Below are positions 1 to 11,537 of a DNA stretch of 64,000 nucleotides, in pieces (the first letter of the stretch is position 1; every line of letters starts with the position of its first letter). The notes under the pieces are model-generated. The model was not told the DNA's origin, did not search any database, and saw only the letters and a program-made list of their open reading frames with translations. This DNA is from Clitopilus passeckerianus. Its lineage: Eukaryota > Basidiomycota > Agaricomycetes > Agaricales > Entolomataceae. The stretch is taken from contig CALYLX010000050.1 of the NCBI GenBank assembly GCA_944990035.1, forward strand, positions 62,001-126,000, read 5' to 3'. A program made the translations under genes and the position numbers.

Positions 1-823
1 TATAGACGGGCATCGGAGAGATGCTACCTGTGAAGTACACCAATCCAGTCGATGTAGCGCCTAGTTCCAACCGCAACCACTCCAACTGTCCCGCGAAGAA
101 TGACGGGTATAATTCGACTACGAGGAGGGATCAGTTTCTCGGTCAGAAGAAAGAAATATGGTCATGTTACTCACGAGAAGGCGAGGGCGACCCACCAACC
201 TCCCCAAGCAACACTGAGCCAGATGGAATACCATAAAAGGCCAACGTTCCAAATCTACCCCGCATTTGTTAGATGAAGATGCACGCGGTGCGTAAACGAA
301 AGATGGCACATACCTTAGCATCTGGGAACCTTGTGAGAGCCAAAATTCCAGGAATCCACAATATGGCCAGCATAGGAATAATAAAAAGAATCCAACGAGT
401 GACAATAGATACGTTCAAAAGATAGTTGTAAAATTTGACGAGCTAGATCATGTCGTGCAGAATAAGGAAACGGAGCCAAGTTAGAGTTAGATAACCTGGT
501 GGCTGCAACGAGGCATCTGGTAGACATACCTTGCTATTAGGCATATCACCATCTGCGTAGGCAAGGTGAGGTTGACTAGCATTCCTCGAATCGAACTCTT
601 CGTAGTCATGCTCAACCTTCCTTATCCCTGCCAGCAGGTCCCAACTCGAGCTTCGAGGAGTACCTTTCAAGGTATGGGTCATACCGCTCCTGGACGTCCC
701 ATGTTGACCAGCTCGTTCCGGGTCATATTCAGGACTGCTCCTTCCAGTAGCAGGAGTCATTGGTGAAAGAGGTATCGCGGAATGCCCGGAACCTTGCCTG
801 TCATGGCGCGGTGGATATGACAT
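1..823 (-). CDS. MscS-family mechanosensitive ion channel, N-terminal part (cut by left edge)
   Basis: N-terminal part of a fungal small-conductance mechanosensitive channel, a membrane protein expected to gate ions on membrane stretch (often ER or plasma membrane in fungi). The start is the ATG at 823-821; an in-frame GTG further upstream lacks a good context. Exon 1 (530-823, 98 codons) encodes a polar, Pro/Ser-rich cytoplasmic tail. Exon 2 (314-442, 43 codons) encodes the first hydrophobic segment, containing WILFIIPMLAILWIPGIL. A third exon adds the Trp-rich stretch SIWLSVAWGGWWVALAFS, and a fourth begins RIIPVILRG near position 120. Introns are about 55-90 nt with GT-AG ends. Family membership rests on this hydrophobic, Trp-rich N-terminal pattern of fungal Msy1/Msy2-like proteins. 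The MscS pore domain, and any EF-hand, would lie beyond the left edge and cannot be seen. Confidence 0.72.
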
Positions 824-1571
824 GGTATCGTGCAGGTAGTATCTGTAGGCGTCAAAGTCGCGTGAGCACACGAGCAGAACGTCTAAGATGGTGAGCTGAA
901 CGCTGCACTTACCCTCCGCAATTCAACAAGAAAGCATAAGAGGGGACGTTGAGAGAAAACCAATATTGGCAAGGTTAATTTTGAGAAAGGGTCTTGATTA
1001 TGTAAGCGCCTCCCTATGACGATTGTGAGGCCAGGAACTGTTGCCGGAATTCCGGTTTCCAAGAGAAAACTATCGCGCGTGGCATGCATTATTATTGACA
1101 GATGCTCCAGATCGTGAGTGAGGCTCGAGGATGAAAGGAAGGACGTAGGGGGCGGTAAGGCGTAGAACACCTTTTCAGATGAACAGCTCTTGTGATCATA
1201 ATGTCAAATAAGCGCCCGTACATTGCAGTCAAAGAGTCTGTTAGGCATCTATACCTGACATATTCTGCCTTCGATAGCCCCTAAGTGGCCAAGTATTGCC
1301 ATTCCAAGCAACCTGTAAAAGTCCCCGTTGTGGCGCACAGGTGATCTCGGCCATCTCGCTGGCATCAAAATGCGGCCACCATCTTGATCTGAACCTGTTT
1401 CGTCTCTCACTTGGAGCGAGAGCCTCCGGGCTGGAACCGTACAAAAAAACACATGCAAAAGGAAAGGCAGGCAGTGGATTAGATTGGGTAGATATACTTT
1501 ACTCGTCCGTTCCAGTACATAATCCTGCCTATCCTAAGAGTCCATATCTCTGTCTGTCAATCTGTACCATA
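824..1571. other. Intergenic, no gene recognised
   Basis: About 750 bp between the start of the MscS gene and the stop of the transporter gene, both on the minus strand. It should hold the MscS promoter and the transporter 3' end. Open frames here have no family resemblance, no plausible introns and no good start context. No repeat was seen. Confidence 0.5.
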
Positions 1572-3669
1572 CTAGGCACACAGCTTCGGATTCTCATTTG
1601 GCCGCCACGTCTTCCCAAGCGCAAGGAACAGGCTAATCACCATCACAGTCACTCCAAACACCGCACATACCACGCTCGGCAATTTCGTTTTGCTATGCCA
1701 CTTCGCCCTTGGGTCCACTAGCTTCAAATGACAAGCAGCTGGGAAGATGAACGCGAGTGCTGTAGCGGATATGCCGCCTGTAATTTCGAGCATGACGCCG
1801 AGATCGCAAGTGATGAGAGAGACGGCGAGGGAGGAGATGATGATGGCACTCGTAAAGAAAAGGTGCCGTTCGATGGAGAAGGATTCATGGGAGAAGAAGT
1901 ATTGTTCGATGACTTCGCGGCAAACGAAGAGTTCCAGTGGGAGGGTGGTAAACATGTTGAGACCAAAGCAGAATCGTGCAACATTGATTAGGGTATCATT
2001 CTGTAGAAGATTTGGGGGCCATATGTTAGTCAGGCTGAAGGGGAGAAATGCTAATACGCACAGATGAGAAATTATTCAATATATTTCCTTGCGTCCGATC
2101 CGTGAAAACAAGATATGCAGATATAGCCAGTGTCATACAGCTGACTAGAGATAGTATTGTTGATACATGGGTTACTTTTGCGAACCGGTCGAGCGTGGGG
2201 GTCCGTAAGGATCCATAGATAAGGAGTGAATTATGATGGCAGACTAATTATTCAAGCAATGTCAGATTTGGCAGCATATACTGAACTAACGCGGACTCAC
2301 CAAAAGCAAAGCTGATTACTCCAATAGCCTGGAATACACCAGGTTCAATGAATGTGAACCTCTTGGAGGGATCTCCCCTTAGCTCAGGACTACTATGTGG
2401 TCCTTCAATAAGTACTGATATGACAATGATACACATCCCAACGAGGGCCACGCCTGACGCTCTCGAGAGTTTGTGGATATCTCGGTAGAGGGAAAGTGGA
2501 TATGAGACGCATATAGTGCAAAGTGTAATAACGAATTGTCGGTCAGTGAAGATTTTGAGGATGGGAGTAGAAGAGAGGTGGGGGAAGACGGAACGAATGA
2601 CATGTGGGATTGTGTCGCCAATGATTATACCGAAAGCACACATTCCTGGGACTACATTCAGCATTCGAGGCAAAAAATAAGAAGGGAGAAACTGACCACC
2701 AAATGCAAAGGCAAACTGGAAGAATGAAACAGCTGCTCTCCCACTCGGACCAAAGCAGTGGTCCATAATGTCGATATACGAGTGCCTCCCACTCAGTTTC
2801 GCATTAACGACAATGAGGCGGATCGTCCAGTCGGTCACTGCGCATAACACGACAAGTAGAGTGAGTCCAGTAAAGAACCCAGCCTGGGCCACGGCATAAG
2901 GCAATCCTATAATTCCTGCAATGCAAGTCAGCAATCATGGCCACACATACTGGAGTTCGAACACCAACCTGCACCCAATATTGAATTCGCCATGTTTGCG
3001 ATACTGTCGAGCATCCCTCCGCCGGCCGTATGCTTGGTTGCAAGCTCTTCCAGATCGTGCTCCCCATTCACAGCCCCAACCCTGCCCATCTCATGTCCTC
3101 CACCTCCCCGAGATCCGTCTAGACTTCGCCGTGCAGCGGACGAGTCAAAAAGGCCAACGAGTAGAGGCATAGACTGGTCTGTATGGCCCGCGCCGCGTCG
3201 AACAGGGACAGTGTCATCATTATGTAGTTCGTCAAGCTCATCAGAGTCCAACTCGAATTCTATTTCATGAGATAGTCAGCCATGACAGTAAGACGTGGGA
3301 CAGAAAGGCGGAGGGGGGAAGAAGTATAGATAATATCAGGGGCAGAATGACACGAAACGTACCTGCTTCGCGGCTAGCAGTTGTTGACCGTAATGAAGGT
3401 GCAACTCCGTGTGCATGCCCATCCTCCAGAACTCTAACATCAACCTCATCCGCAAACCTCACACCCCGCGCAGAAGGCTTTGAGCTTGCCAGCGCCGTCT
3501 GCTCTTCATACCCATCTTCGTCGTCATCCTCCACAGCGAATATTGTGTGATTGTTATTTGTCCGAGTGGGTGAACCGTGTCCGCCATCATTCCGTCCTAG
3601 AAGTGGCTGGGAGTGCTCGTCGTCTTGTGAAGAGTCATTCCTGTCTCTTCTTGTTGAATTTGAGAACAT
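1572..3669 (-). CDS. AVT/SLC38-type amino acid transporter
   Basis: Multipass amino acid/auxin permease family (AAAP) transporter, related to yeast vacuolar Avt proteins and animal SLC38. It is expected to move neutral amino acids across the vacuolar or plasma membrane. The start is the ATG at 3669; an in-frame GTG at 3675 is less likely. The first ~200 residues are acidic, Ser-rich and cytoplasmic. The core opens with the family signature MLDSIANMANSILGAG, joined over an intron to IIGLPYAVAQAGFF. Further on are the hydrophobic helices and the motif VCHHNSLLIYGSL, typical of SLC38/Avt proteins, and the final exon (about 1955 to 1572) ends WRPNENPKLCA. Several introns of about 45-60 nt interrupt it. 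Substrate cannot be read from sequence. The family is confident; the exact Avt subtype is not. Confidence 0.85.
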
Positions 3670-4006
3670 CACCACGATACCATGGAGTTTTGAGTTTCTT
3701 TTCTAGCGCAGTGTTGGTCGTCACTGCTACTGCGACGTGCAGAGTAATATGAAAGTCACGTGGTCGAGTGATTGCAGAGTTCTTGGCCTAACTTGGCGGA
3801 TGCCGGCATGCGAATTGCTTGTCAGCTTGTGTGCATTCTGAGTTTTATTCTTGTTCTCGGCGTCGGTCAGTCCCGCAGCAACTCACGTTCTTTCTTGCCC
3901 TTTGCCTACGATTTGCACATCTCAGCTAGCCTGAGCTGGTGTTTCTATTAAAAGCAGTCGCTGTCCTTGTAAATACACGCTTTCGGACCACCATCACTAT
4001 CACACA

Positions 4007-5270
4007 ATGACCCGTTACCGCCAAATCGCATTCAGTCTCCTATCAACATTCCTCGCAAGCCCTGCTGCTGCTGCTGTCTATGAAGCTAGAGCAGAAGAAA
4101 TAGCCTCTTCTTACGGGCTGGCAACGAGTACATCCCTCGCGTATCCATCATCTACGATGTCCGCACAGGATACGGACAACCTCCTCGTGCAGAACTGGTC
4201 GCTAGGCAAAGGCCACATTCAAGACAATCCGCAAAACTTGCAATTCGTCGCAGACCCATTCCCAGCTAAACCTGCGCCCTCAGCCACGGTCAACTACACT
4301 GGCCCCGTTCTCCAAGTCACCTACCCGCAAGGAAGTTTTAGCCACGACACAGGAGGAAGTCAGTGGTATAATCTATGGAATACCACTGATGGGAGCACCT
4401 TCAAGACGATGTTGGTGTCGTACGAGCTGGCGTTTGACACTGGGTTTGATTGGGTTAAGGGAGGGAAGTTACCTGGGTTGAGAGGAGGATTGAATTCGAG
4501 TGGCTGCAGTGGAGGAAATCAGGCTACTGGACAGGATTGCTTCAGCACAAGGATCATGTGGAGGAAGAATGGTCAGGGAGAGGGTATGTCTTTACCTTTG
4601 CAATATCAATGTACAGCAACTGATCGTCCTTGCCAGTTTATGCATACATTCCCCCTGCGAATGGTCTCTGCGATCACAGCGACGTTCTATGCAACTCTGA
4701 TTTCGGTATCAGTCTTTCGAGAGGGTCTTTCGGCTTCGAGAGTGGAGCGTACGTATCTCTATTCTTATTCCTCCTACTCTCTCTCAACCTGTCCACCAGA
4801 TGGAATCGCATCAGTCTCCTTGTTCGCCTCAATGATCCGCCAAATGTTGCAAACGGCCAGATCCAGCTTTTGTATGTCATCTTACACCTTTTCGTTAATC
4901 CCTCTTCCTAACCTCTCAATAGCTACAACAATTTGCTAGCGCTCAACCAGACCGGCCTCCAGCTACGCAGCGCAGACAGCGTCAGTATAAACGGCTTCTA
5001 CTTCTCGTAAGTGCATCCTCCGTCGTTGGTTTCAATCACACTAAACCTGACATCCCATGTAGAACTTTCTTTGGAGGTTCTGACAAGTCATGGGAGACAC
5101 CCAATACCGTCCATACCTACTTCCGCGACATCCAACTTTGGGCAAACAGCTCTCCCTCTAACCTAACTGGTAAAGTTGTATACAACGCTGCCACTTCGAA
5201 CCTTGCGACTAGCCACTCTTTGATTGGGCTCGTTTCTACATCCCTGCTTGCTGTCGTTCTTTTCCTGTAG
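4007..5270 (+). CDS. Secreted polysaccharide lyase family 14 protein, probably GPI-anchored
   Basis: Predicted PL14 lyase, a family cleaving uronic-acid polysaccharides (alginate or glucuronan types) by beta-elimination. Five exons: 4007-4583, 4637-4748, then three short exons ending at the TAG 5268-5270, about 350 residues in all. An N-terminal signal peptide (FSLLSTFLASPAAAAVYEA) is followed by the PL14 hallmarks FDWVKGGKLPGLRGG and a Cys pair (SSGCSGG, QDCFSTR). Next come YAYIPPANG and, in later exons, NGFYFSTFFGGSDKSW and the strand TYFRDIQLW. The last ~20 residues (SLIGLVSTSLLAVVLFL) are hydrophobic and end at the stop, as in a GPI-anchor signal. The protein therefore probably sits on the outer membrane or wall. 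Spliced reading frames join cleanly at all four introns. The substrate in fungi is uncertain. Confidence 0.88.
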
Positions 5271-5981
5271 AGGTTTCTCTACTGTCATTTGAGTATTTGA
5301 TTGTTTTGTGAACACTGGTACTATGGACAGAGCATTTGGACAAGCTTCTTGTAATACATCATACCTTATTTTCCTTGCAGGAGGACTGAACAGAAATGAT
5401 CGGATCAGAAGGACTTGAATTTCTCCCCCAAGATGTTAGAACCGCTGCTTCTGCCCTCCACCACGAGGTTGAGAACAGGCTCGGAAAGTTTGCAGTCAGA
5501 CCCATCGAGTTGCAATCTCTGTCTGCGTTATGGTTTCTTCTGGATTCTGTCTCTTGAGAGAACAAGAACATTGCGGCCACTCAGTACATAGATCCTCCTG
5601 ACAACAGCTATTTCCTTGTTCTCTCTATGTTATAGGACGAATATCCCGCATCGTCGGAATGAAACCGGCCCAAACGTGTCATTCAACTGCAGCTTATGTC
5701 TTAATCGGCCATCAGTCAATCCCTCTCACCTGGACACCATGATGCCTCTTCACCGTTGTAGGTCATGAAATATGGCTTATAGCAACCCTCGCTTATTAGG
5801 AAAGCCGTATGATTTTCAAAAACAAAACAAAGCAACAAATAGATAAGAAAGAGAAATGACACGGGGGGGATTGCTCACGTCCAATAAAACATGCAGTACT
5901 GGTACTGGAGTTTGAAAGAGAGGACAGAATGGAATACCACATTGATGATCAGGCACGAGTAAATGGAAGGTATTACAGCTG
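5271..5981. other. Intergenic between convergent genes
   Basis: Convergent 3' ends of the PL14 and MYND genes. Only terminator and 3' UTR material is expected. No additional coding signal, RNA gene or repeat was recognised. Confidence 0.5.
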
Positions 5982-7331
5982 TCAGAGAGGATAAGGATTC
6001 CATAACAGCCGCTCGTAAGTCTTCCTCGGCTTGATCTTGAACTTCAAGTCCTGCGCGAAAAACGCGAGGAGACGCCCTTCAATGCAAGCTTGATGAAGCT
6101 GAAGGGGATTGGCATCTCTACCAAGGGCGAAAAACCCCTTATAGAGGTCGAAAAGTAATTTGTGCTCTTCGGAGGTTTTGCAATTATAGAATCCGTAGTC
6201 GGCACCGACGGAACGTGCATGGGTAATTGTATTATCATCTAGTCCATGACTGGTTTTGAGTTCGATGTATCCTTTCAAGTCCCAGACCGACTTATTGCCG
6301 CGTATGCCGTCTAGTATTCCGGAGAGAACGTCAATGATGAGAGGGCCTGCGATGAGAGGGTCCGTGATGTCGATGCTATTATTTCTGAAGAGAGAGACGA
6401 GAGAAAAGGAGGTGTAGGCGTTAAGAAACTGTTCGAAGGTGCATCGATTAATTAATGTGATATATGATCTAGCTAGTTCCTGTTCAGCTTCTTGGCAGCT
6501 ACGGGCGCAAAATCCAAAACTTATCCATAACTGGACGTCGGGTCCCGGGTAGCCTCGGGATAGAACCATCGCATAGAGGAAAAAACAGTCCTTCTCTTCC
6601 TGAGAGGCGGACTCCCGATATTTACGAATATCGTCCATGGAAGCTGCGGGGGACCGGCCAATGAAACACCAGGCGCGACGAGACATCTCATCTGCGAGTT
6701 CAGCCGCCACCTTGTGTTGGTTTTCCTCTACCCCTTCACTGCTGACCACATGCTGGTTCTGAAGGAACCAGGGGAAATATTGCCCTCTGTTCCCCTCCGG
6801 AAGGCCTTCCTCAAATTTCCGCTTGATATTCTCAGCGAGCGTACCGTTCGACCTCCAATTGTGCACCGTCTGCGGCTTCACGCCCAAGTAATGACCTTTC
6901 ATGAGGCCAATGTATAGGCCAAGGAGCATCTCCCTTCGGTCTGTTCTCGTGAAGCCGTAGTCTTCACAGGTTTGAGGATGCTCTGGCAGAAGGTTTTGAT
7001 CGACCGCGAGTGCAAGATAATCCGCTGTCGTGATGGGTCTGGAGGGATTGCAGTCAAAGATATGTCGGACCCAGTCGTATCGTTGGCATTCTTTGCTACA
7101 ATACCAGGCCATTTTACATGCCAGACATTGTTTCGGGGTAGGGTCGTGACAGAAATTACATTCGTGTGGAGGCATCACCGCCGTATCATCTGTGCGGCCC
7201 AGGGGTAATGAGTGAATTTGATCATGGTTGGAACGAAGATACATACGCACGCAGCACAAGGAGGCGAATAAGTACAGCCGATCAGTACAACAGGTAGGAA
7301 GGTGTTGGTGGTCGATTGTGAAGGTGGGCAT
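5982..7331 (-). CDS. MYND zinc-finger protein, fungal expansion type
   Basis: MYND-finger protein of the type expanded in mushroom genomes, probably a protein-interaction module; its function is unknown. The finger lies near the N-terminus: HECNFCHDP, then CLACKMAWYC, SKEC and H-x3-C, giving the C-x2-C-x7-C-x2-C-x4-YC-x3-C-x7-H-x3-C zinc pattern. About 340 residues of mostly helical sequence follow, without a SET domain. The longest ATG start is 7331 (MPTFTIDH); an internal ATG at 7175 starts just before the finger. Between them sits a 57 nt stretch with a GTATGT donor and CAG acceptor (about 7186-7242). Because 57 is a multiple of three, the frame stays open whether or not it is spliced. I favour splicing but cannot prove it. 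The rest is a single exon. Confidence 0.78.
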   Translation of the reverse strand: MPTFTIDHQHLPTCCTDRLYLFASLCCVRMYLRSNHDQIHSLPLGRTDDTAVMPPHECNFCHDPTPKQCLACKMAWYCSKECQRYDWVRHIFDCNPSRPITTADYLALAVDQNLLPEHPQTCEDYGFTRTDRREMLLGLYIGLMKGHYLGVKPQTVHNWRSNGTLAENIKRKFEEGLPEGNRGQYFPWFLQNQHVVSSEGVEENQHKVAAELADEMSRRAWCFIGRSPAASMDDIRKYRESASQEEKDCFFLYAMVLSRGYPGPDVQLWISFGFCARSCQEAEQELARSYITLINRCTFEQFLNAYTSFSLVSLFRNNSIDITDPLIAGPLIIDVLSGILDGIRGNKSVWDLKGYIELKTSHGLDDNTITHARSVGADYGFYNCKTSEEHKLLFDLYKGFFALGRDANPLQLHQACIEGRLLAFFAQDLKFKIKPRKTYERLLWNPYPL

Positions 7332-7851
7332 TCGGCGCAGATTGAGGAGGATGGTGTTTAGCGCCGTCAAGATTCACACGCACAGCCGCCCAAGAAGAAC
7401 AGTGTACTGAAAACGCTTGCAGTCATCCGTGACCATGCTTCGAAAAAGTGAGTTGGTCTAGAGAGTCCCTCTTTAGTCGTTAGTCACTAGTCACTGCTAG
7501 CAAGCTCTTCGTGATTTCAATAGACAGTCGCCCGAATATGAAGTTGGGCCGCCAGAATGCGACGTTGATTGTGGTCTCCCGGATCGGCATTACAAGTCCT
7601 GACCGCCCACCAGGTTCCTCAATGATGGTCAGGCGCTGAAAGAAGAGACCCTACTGCCAGTGTGTCGGAGGTCGGCTATCAGTCATCTCCCTTTCTTCCT
7701 CCCATTATGAATCTGATCACCACTATCTTCCATGGCCATTGTACTCATCACTGTGGCTTTTGGCCAGTAGTGCAAGGTGGCCTTGAATGAGGCTATATAA
7801 ACCAGCTGCGGTTCTTCGTGTTAATACCCCTGTGTTCTTCTAGTTACTTTT
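7332..7851. other. Intergenic, divergent upstream regions
   Basis: About 520 bp between the MYND gene (minus) and the coiled-coil gene remnant (plus). A TATA-like GGCTATATAAACC lies near 7790, about 60 bp before the ATG at 7852. No other feature was recognised. Confidence 0.45.
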
Positions 7852-9381
7852 ATGGATACTGTCTCTCAACGGCACTGCGAATTCTATCCCGACTCTACGT
7901 TCGCCTGCGTAAATAGCACTACTGTTAACGGAGCTGTAGTAAGTCCAGCCCGTCCGCGGGACTCTCGAGCATCTCTGAAACCCATTTTATAGTCACTCAA
8001 GGGTATTAGTGCCAATCCCGAAGCGAAAGGTTCTTCTGCTACTCCCTCCGCATCCAAAGTCGATATTTGCATGATGGATGAGCCTTTGACCACAGTGAAT
8101 GCCCTACCTCTACTCCAGTAGAGTCCCCTCATGCCGAAAGCAAGCCATCTGAAGGGTTGAGGGGAGAAACTCAAAGCCGACCAATTCAATGGTTTCTATG
8201 CGCCTTCATCTGGCTTCAGATCACCATGTCCCCTTTCTTCATATACCTGCGCCGATGTCTGGACCGTCCCCGCCTCGTTATCCTCCACACCTTCACCAGG
8301 AAGAAGACGGCAATGGTCACTATCGCACTTGGCTCCAAGATCCTTTACCACCTCTATGCAAATCCTCGATACCTATGCCACCTCCCCCTAGCCTGCAACA
8401 CAGTCATTTGCGCCCAAAATAAGTCGTCTATGGACAACCAACGGATTTTGCAATGGCTCAATCTCACCGCTCTCATGCACCGTCAAGGGGACATGGATGA
8501 CACTGCTAGTCGGGACTTCGACGACCACTGGTGGTCGATGGTGTTTGAGCTGCGTGATAAGCAAACTGATGCCAGAAAACTTATGTCTTCGGTTAAGCAT
8601 AGTTCTTTAGGGCTTGCTGCCGATAAAGCTGGAGGTCTGCGGGAACACATCGACACCGAAGAAGACGCCATCTAGTTTATCCTATCTATGAATGCTTTGG
8701 CTTGTGCAACGACGCGGAGGTATGACCTCACTCATTTCTCCATTGATCACTCCTGACGATGACCCGGTTGTAGCCTAAGCACAATTACTGGAAGAGGTAT
8801 ACGCCTGATACAGCAAGGATACGACGAACGGCCTCCCCTCGGTTTTCTCGCTATCACGGTTCCGGAGCTACAACGGTTGTGAAGTAGCTGTTAAGCAAGC
8901 ATTTCTTCAAATGCTAAACGAAACCTCGGAGGTTTTGCAGGCCCTCTTACATGGATGCGACCTCGTTCAAGGGACCCTCAAGAAGATGGACCGTCAAATC
9001 CTGAACATTGAGGATCTCGCTTGCCGCGAAGAACGTCTCGTCTCCGCCAACCAGAGAGACGTCCTGTATAGTCTTTGAACATTCCTTAGAGGTAACAGGG
9101 CTGAACTTGAGATATTCAAGCTCCACCTTGCGGAGCTTGGCGATGTTTCGCATTGGACTGCGGACGCCCAATCCAGCGTGGCTCGCATTCGCGATAGTTT
9201 TGCCGGCATCGGCGAAGAGATCAAACTCCTTCAAGACGAGGTTTCAAAGCTGGCGATCTTAGGAAGAGTCGATGAAGACTGGCTTCAGGTTGAGTTGCAG
9301 GCGCTCATAAATGGACAGGCAATTGAAATCAGGCTCAGCCGTGGCAATAATAGAAACAGAAATCGGCTGGATAGTCCTTAA
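7852..9381 (+). pseudogene. Probable decayed coiled-coil protein gene with in-frame stop
   Basis: Remnant of, or mis-sequenced copy of, an uncharacterised fungal protein. An ATG at 7852 follows a TATA-like box and opens MDTVSQRHCEFYPDSTFACV, ended by a GTAAGT donor. A frame from about 8105 to 8675 encodes a Ser/Pro-rich stretch, one hydrophobic segment (WFLCAFIWLQITM) and an acidic tail. From 8911 (MLNETSEVLQALLHGCD) a helical coiled-coil domain runs to 9381, containing MDRQILNIEDLACREERLV, ELGDVSHWTADAQSSVARI and GIGEEIKLLQDEVSKL. That domain is broken at about 9077 by a single TGA; the same frame continues without interruption on both sides. I could not join the three blocks with good splice sites, so more than one lesion is likely. 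Intact alternatives (two separate small genes) cannot be excluded. Confidence 0.45.
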
Positions 9382-9605
9382 TTACTGTACTTATACTGTA
9401 TCTACACCTTCAAGCTTCAATTCTAATTGAAAGACTCTTGCAACCCCGCGTAATGTCCTTGTGATTTCATTGGTCAGTCGATGTTCCCACGGCAGTTACG
9501 CGTTCAGTCTGGCAGAGATCGACGTCGAGTGTCAAGATGTCACCACATTTATCCCGAACTTCGTTGACGTCGGGTTAACAAGACTTGCTCCCGACGACAG
9601 CGACG

Positions 9606-11047
9606 ATGAACGTGCAGAAGACGGCGGCAATGTCACGCTCGCTTACCAGAGGTCTTGCTTCGTTACATAGGCCTGTAACGACCGGGAAGAGGTGAGCTGT
9701 ATGAGTTCGTTGAGAAAGGAGTATGAGGCTAACCGAGTTCCAAAGTCCAACGGGTGAATATGACTTGCTAAAGGCAATTTAGCACCTCTTTGCTGACTGT
9801 GTTTCCAGCCATTGTCATGATGAACATGGGAGGACCAGCAACTGTACGACCAAACATTCCTCCTGTCCTAAACAGATCCTGACCACACAACCGCCAGGTC
9901 CCAGAAACCCACGACTTCCTCAAAAACCTCTTCTCTGACGGGGACCTCATACCTTTGCCCTTCCAGTCCTTACTTGCACCGCTCATTGCCAAGCGTCGGA
10001 CACCCCAGATTGAAAAGCAATATGAAGAAATTGGAGGCGGGTCTCCCATTCTTAAATACACCCAAATACAAGGAGAGCGTATGGCTGAGCTGCTGGATGA
10101 GCTGCATCCGGAGACCGCCCCGCATAAAGCCTATACAGCCTTCAGGTATGTGAGGCCATTGACAGAGCAGACAGCAAAGGAGATGAAGGAGGACGGAGTG
10201 AAGAGGGCGATTGCGTTCACTCAGTACCCGCAGTACAGTTGTTCGACAACTGGAAGCAGTCTGAACGAGGTGTATAGGCGGGGGTTGAAGGGCGACGTTG
10301 AAGGCATTGAATGGAGCGTCATTGATAGGTGGGGTACACACCCTGGATTCATTGAGGTGAGAATTCTCTGCTTCTCCCGAGGCTACTGGTCTTCGCTGAT
10401 ATACATGTGAACAGGCTGTTGCACAAAACATCGAGGCAGCACTCGCCAAATTTCCAGCTGAAACACGTAAAGACGCCGTCTTACTCTTCTCAGCTCACTC
10501 TCTGCCCATGTCGGTCGTTAACCGTGGCGACCCCTACATTCTCGAGGTTTCCGCCTCTGTCTCGCATGTCATGGACCGTCTAGGGCATTCAAATCCCTTC
10601 AGGCTGGTCTGGCAGAGCCAAGTGGGACCCAGCGCATGGATGGGCATGCAGACGGCCGAAGCGCTGAAGGGCCTAGCAAGGTTGGGGAAGAAGCAGGTTG
10701 TCCTGGTCCCTATTGCCTTCACGAGTGATCACATCGAGACGCTATACGAGCTCGATTTGGAGTACGTGAAGGAGGCTAAAGAGGTAAGCCATGCGTGTTC
10801 ACGCCCTGAGAAGGCCGAAATGAACTGACTGATTCTGTAACAGCTCGGAATCGACGTGCATCGTGCAGAGTCCCTGAACGAATCCCCTGTGTTCATCCGT
10901 GCACTTGCGGATATCGTGGCCTCGCATTTGCGGGATTGTAGTGCGGGCAAAGGACCCGTGAGTACGCAGTTCGGACTGAGATGTCCAGGATGCACCAACA
11001 ATACTTGTGGACAACAAAAAGCGTGGTTTGCTAGAGGCGGGCGGTGA
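9606..11047 (+). CDS. HEM15: Ferrochelatase (protoheme ferro-lyase)
   Basis: Last enzyme of heme synthesis, inserting Fe2+ into protoporphyrin IX at the matrix side of the inner mitochondrial membrane. Exons: 9606-9691, 9746-9753 (8 nt), 9809-9843, 9898-10356, 10415-10783, 10844-11047. Exon 1 gives a basic, Ser/Thr-rich presequence ([19 protein letters not shown]) suited to mitochondrial import. The body shows [73 protein letters not shown] and [11 protein letters not shown], which carry the substrate-binding and catalytic His/Glu residues of the family. The C-terminus has a cysteine cluster ([15 protein letters not shown]), consistent with the [2Fe-2S] cluster of animal and some fungal ferrochelatases. 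The first intron structure, including the tiny exon, was inferred from splice consensus and from the need to read [11 protein letters not shown] in frame. Confidence 0.94.
9746..9753 (+). other. HEM15: 8 nt microexon of ferrochelatase
   Basis: Eight bases (TCCAACGG) flanked by a 54 nt intron before (9692-9745, ending CAAAG) and a 55 nt intron after (9754-9808, starting GTGAAT). Each intron has a branch-like GCTAAC or GCTGAC near its 3' end. Including these eight bases is the only joining found that restores the conserved reading S-P-T-A-I-V-M-M-N-M across exons 1 and 3. Direct joining of exon 1 to exon 3 shifts the frame. Confidence 0.7.
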
Positions 11048-11537
11048 CCTTTGTTTTTGACTTTAGACAAGTTGTAATCTAGTCGAATTGACTTTAATCT
11101 GTAACCACCGCGACTTAGATTTAGGGTGTAACCGCTACAGATTATCTATGATCTTTGAAGATTTATCCACCTTTTCCGAGGCACGGATGCCAGATTGCCT
11201 CACTTTACGCCTTGCGGCCGCGAGTCTTGCACTCCTTCAGGTTATTCGAGAAACGAACTCCGTGTGCCCACCCTGACCAAGCCTCATTTAACTTTGAGTT
11301 AGGTAAGCCATAGACTCAACTTCCTTTTCGATCCGTACGTTCTTGTCGGGCGGGCGGAGGAAGGTTGAGCCCTTCTTATAAGAGGGGGGGTCTGGTAATA
11401 AAGTGGATCGATTTTTGGCCCTCTTTAAGCGTTGAAGTACCCGCACGACCCCTCCTTGTTATCCTTGATCATCATCTTTTGCTGACTTTAGCGCCCGGCC
11501 TGTGACAATACATCTTTACTGAGACTGTAACGAAGAG
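11048..11537. other. Intergenic, upstream region of ERG8
   Basis: About 490 bp between HEM15 and ERG8 in the same orientation. It holds a GC-rich tract and a run of G near 11385. No gene or repeat was recognised, and no clear TATA box near the ERG8 start. Confidence 0.45.

Noticed and set aside
1296..1721. 141-codon plus-strand frame
   Set aside because: Overlaps the last exon of the transporter antisense and has no coding-like composition or start context.
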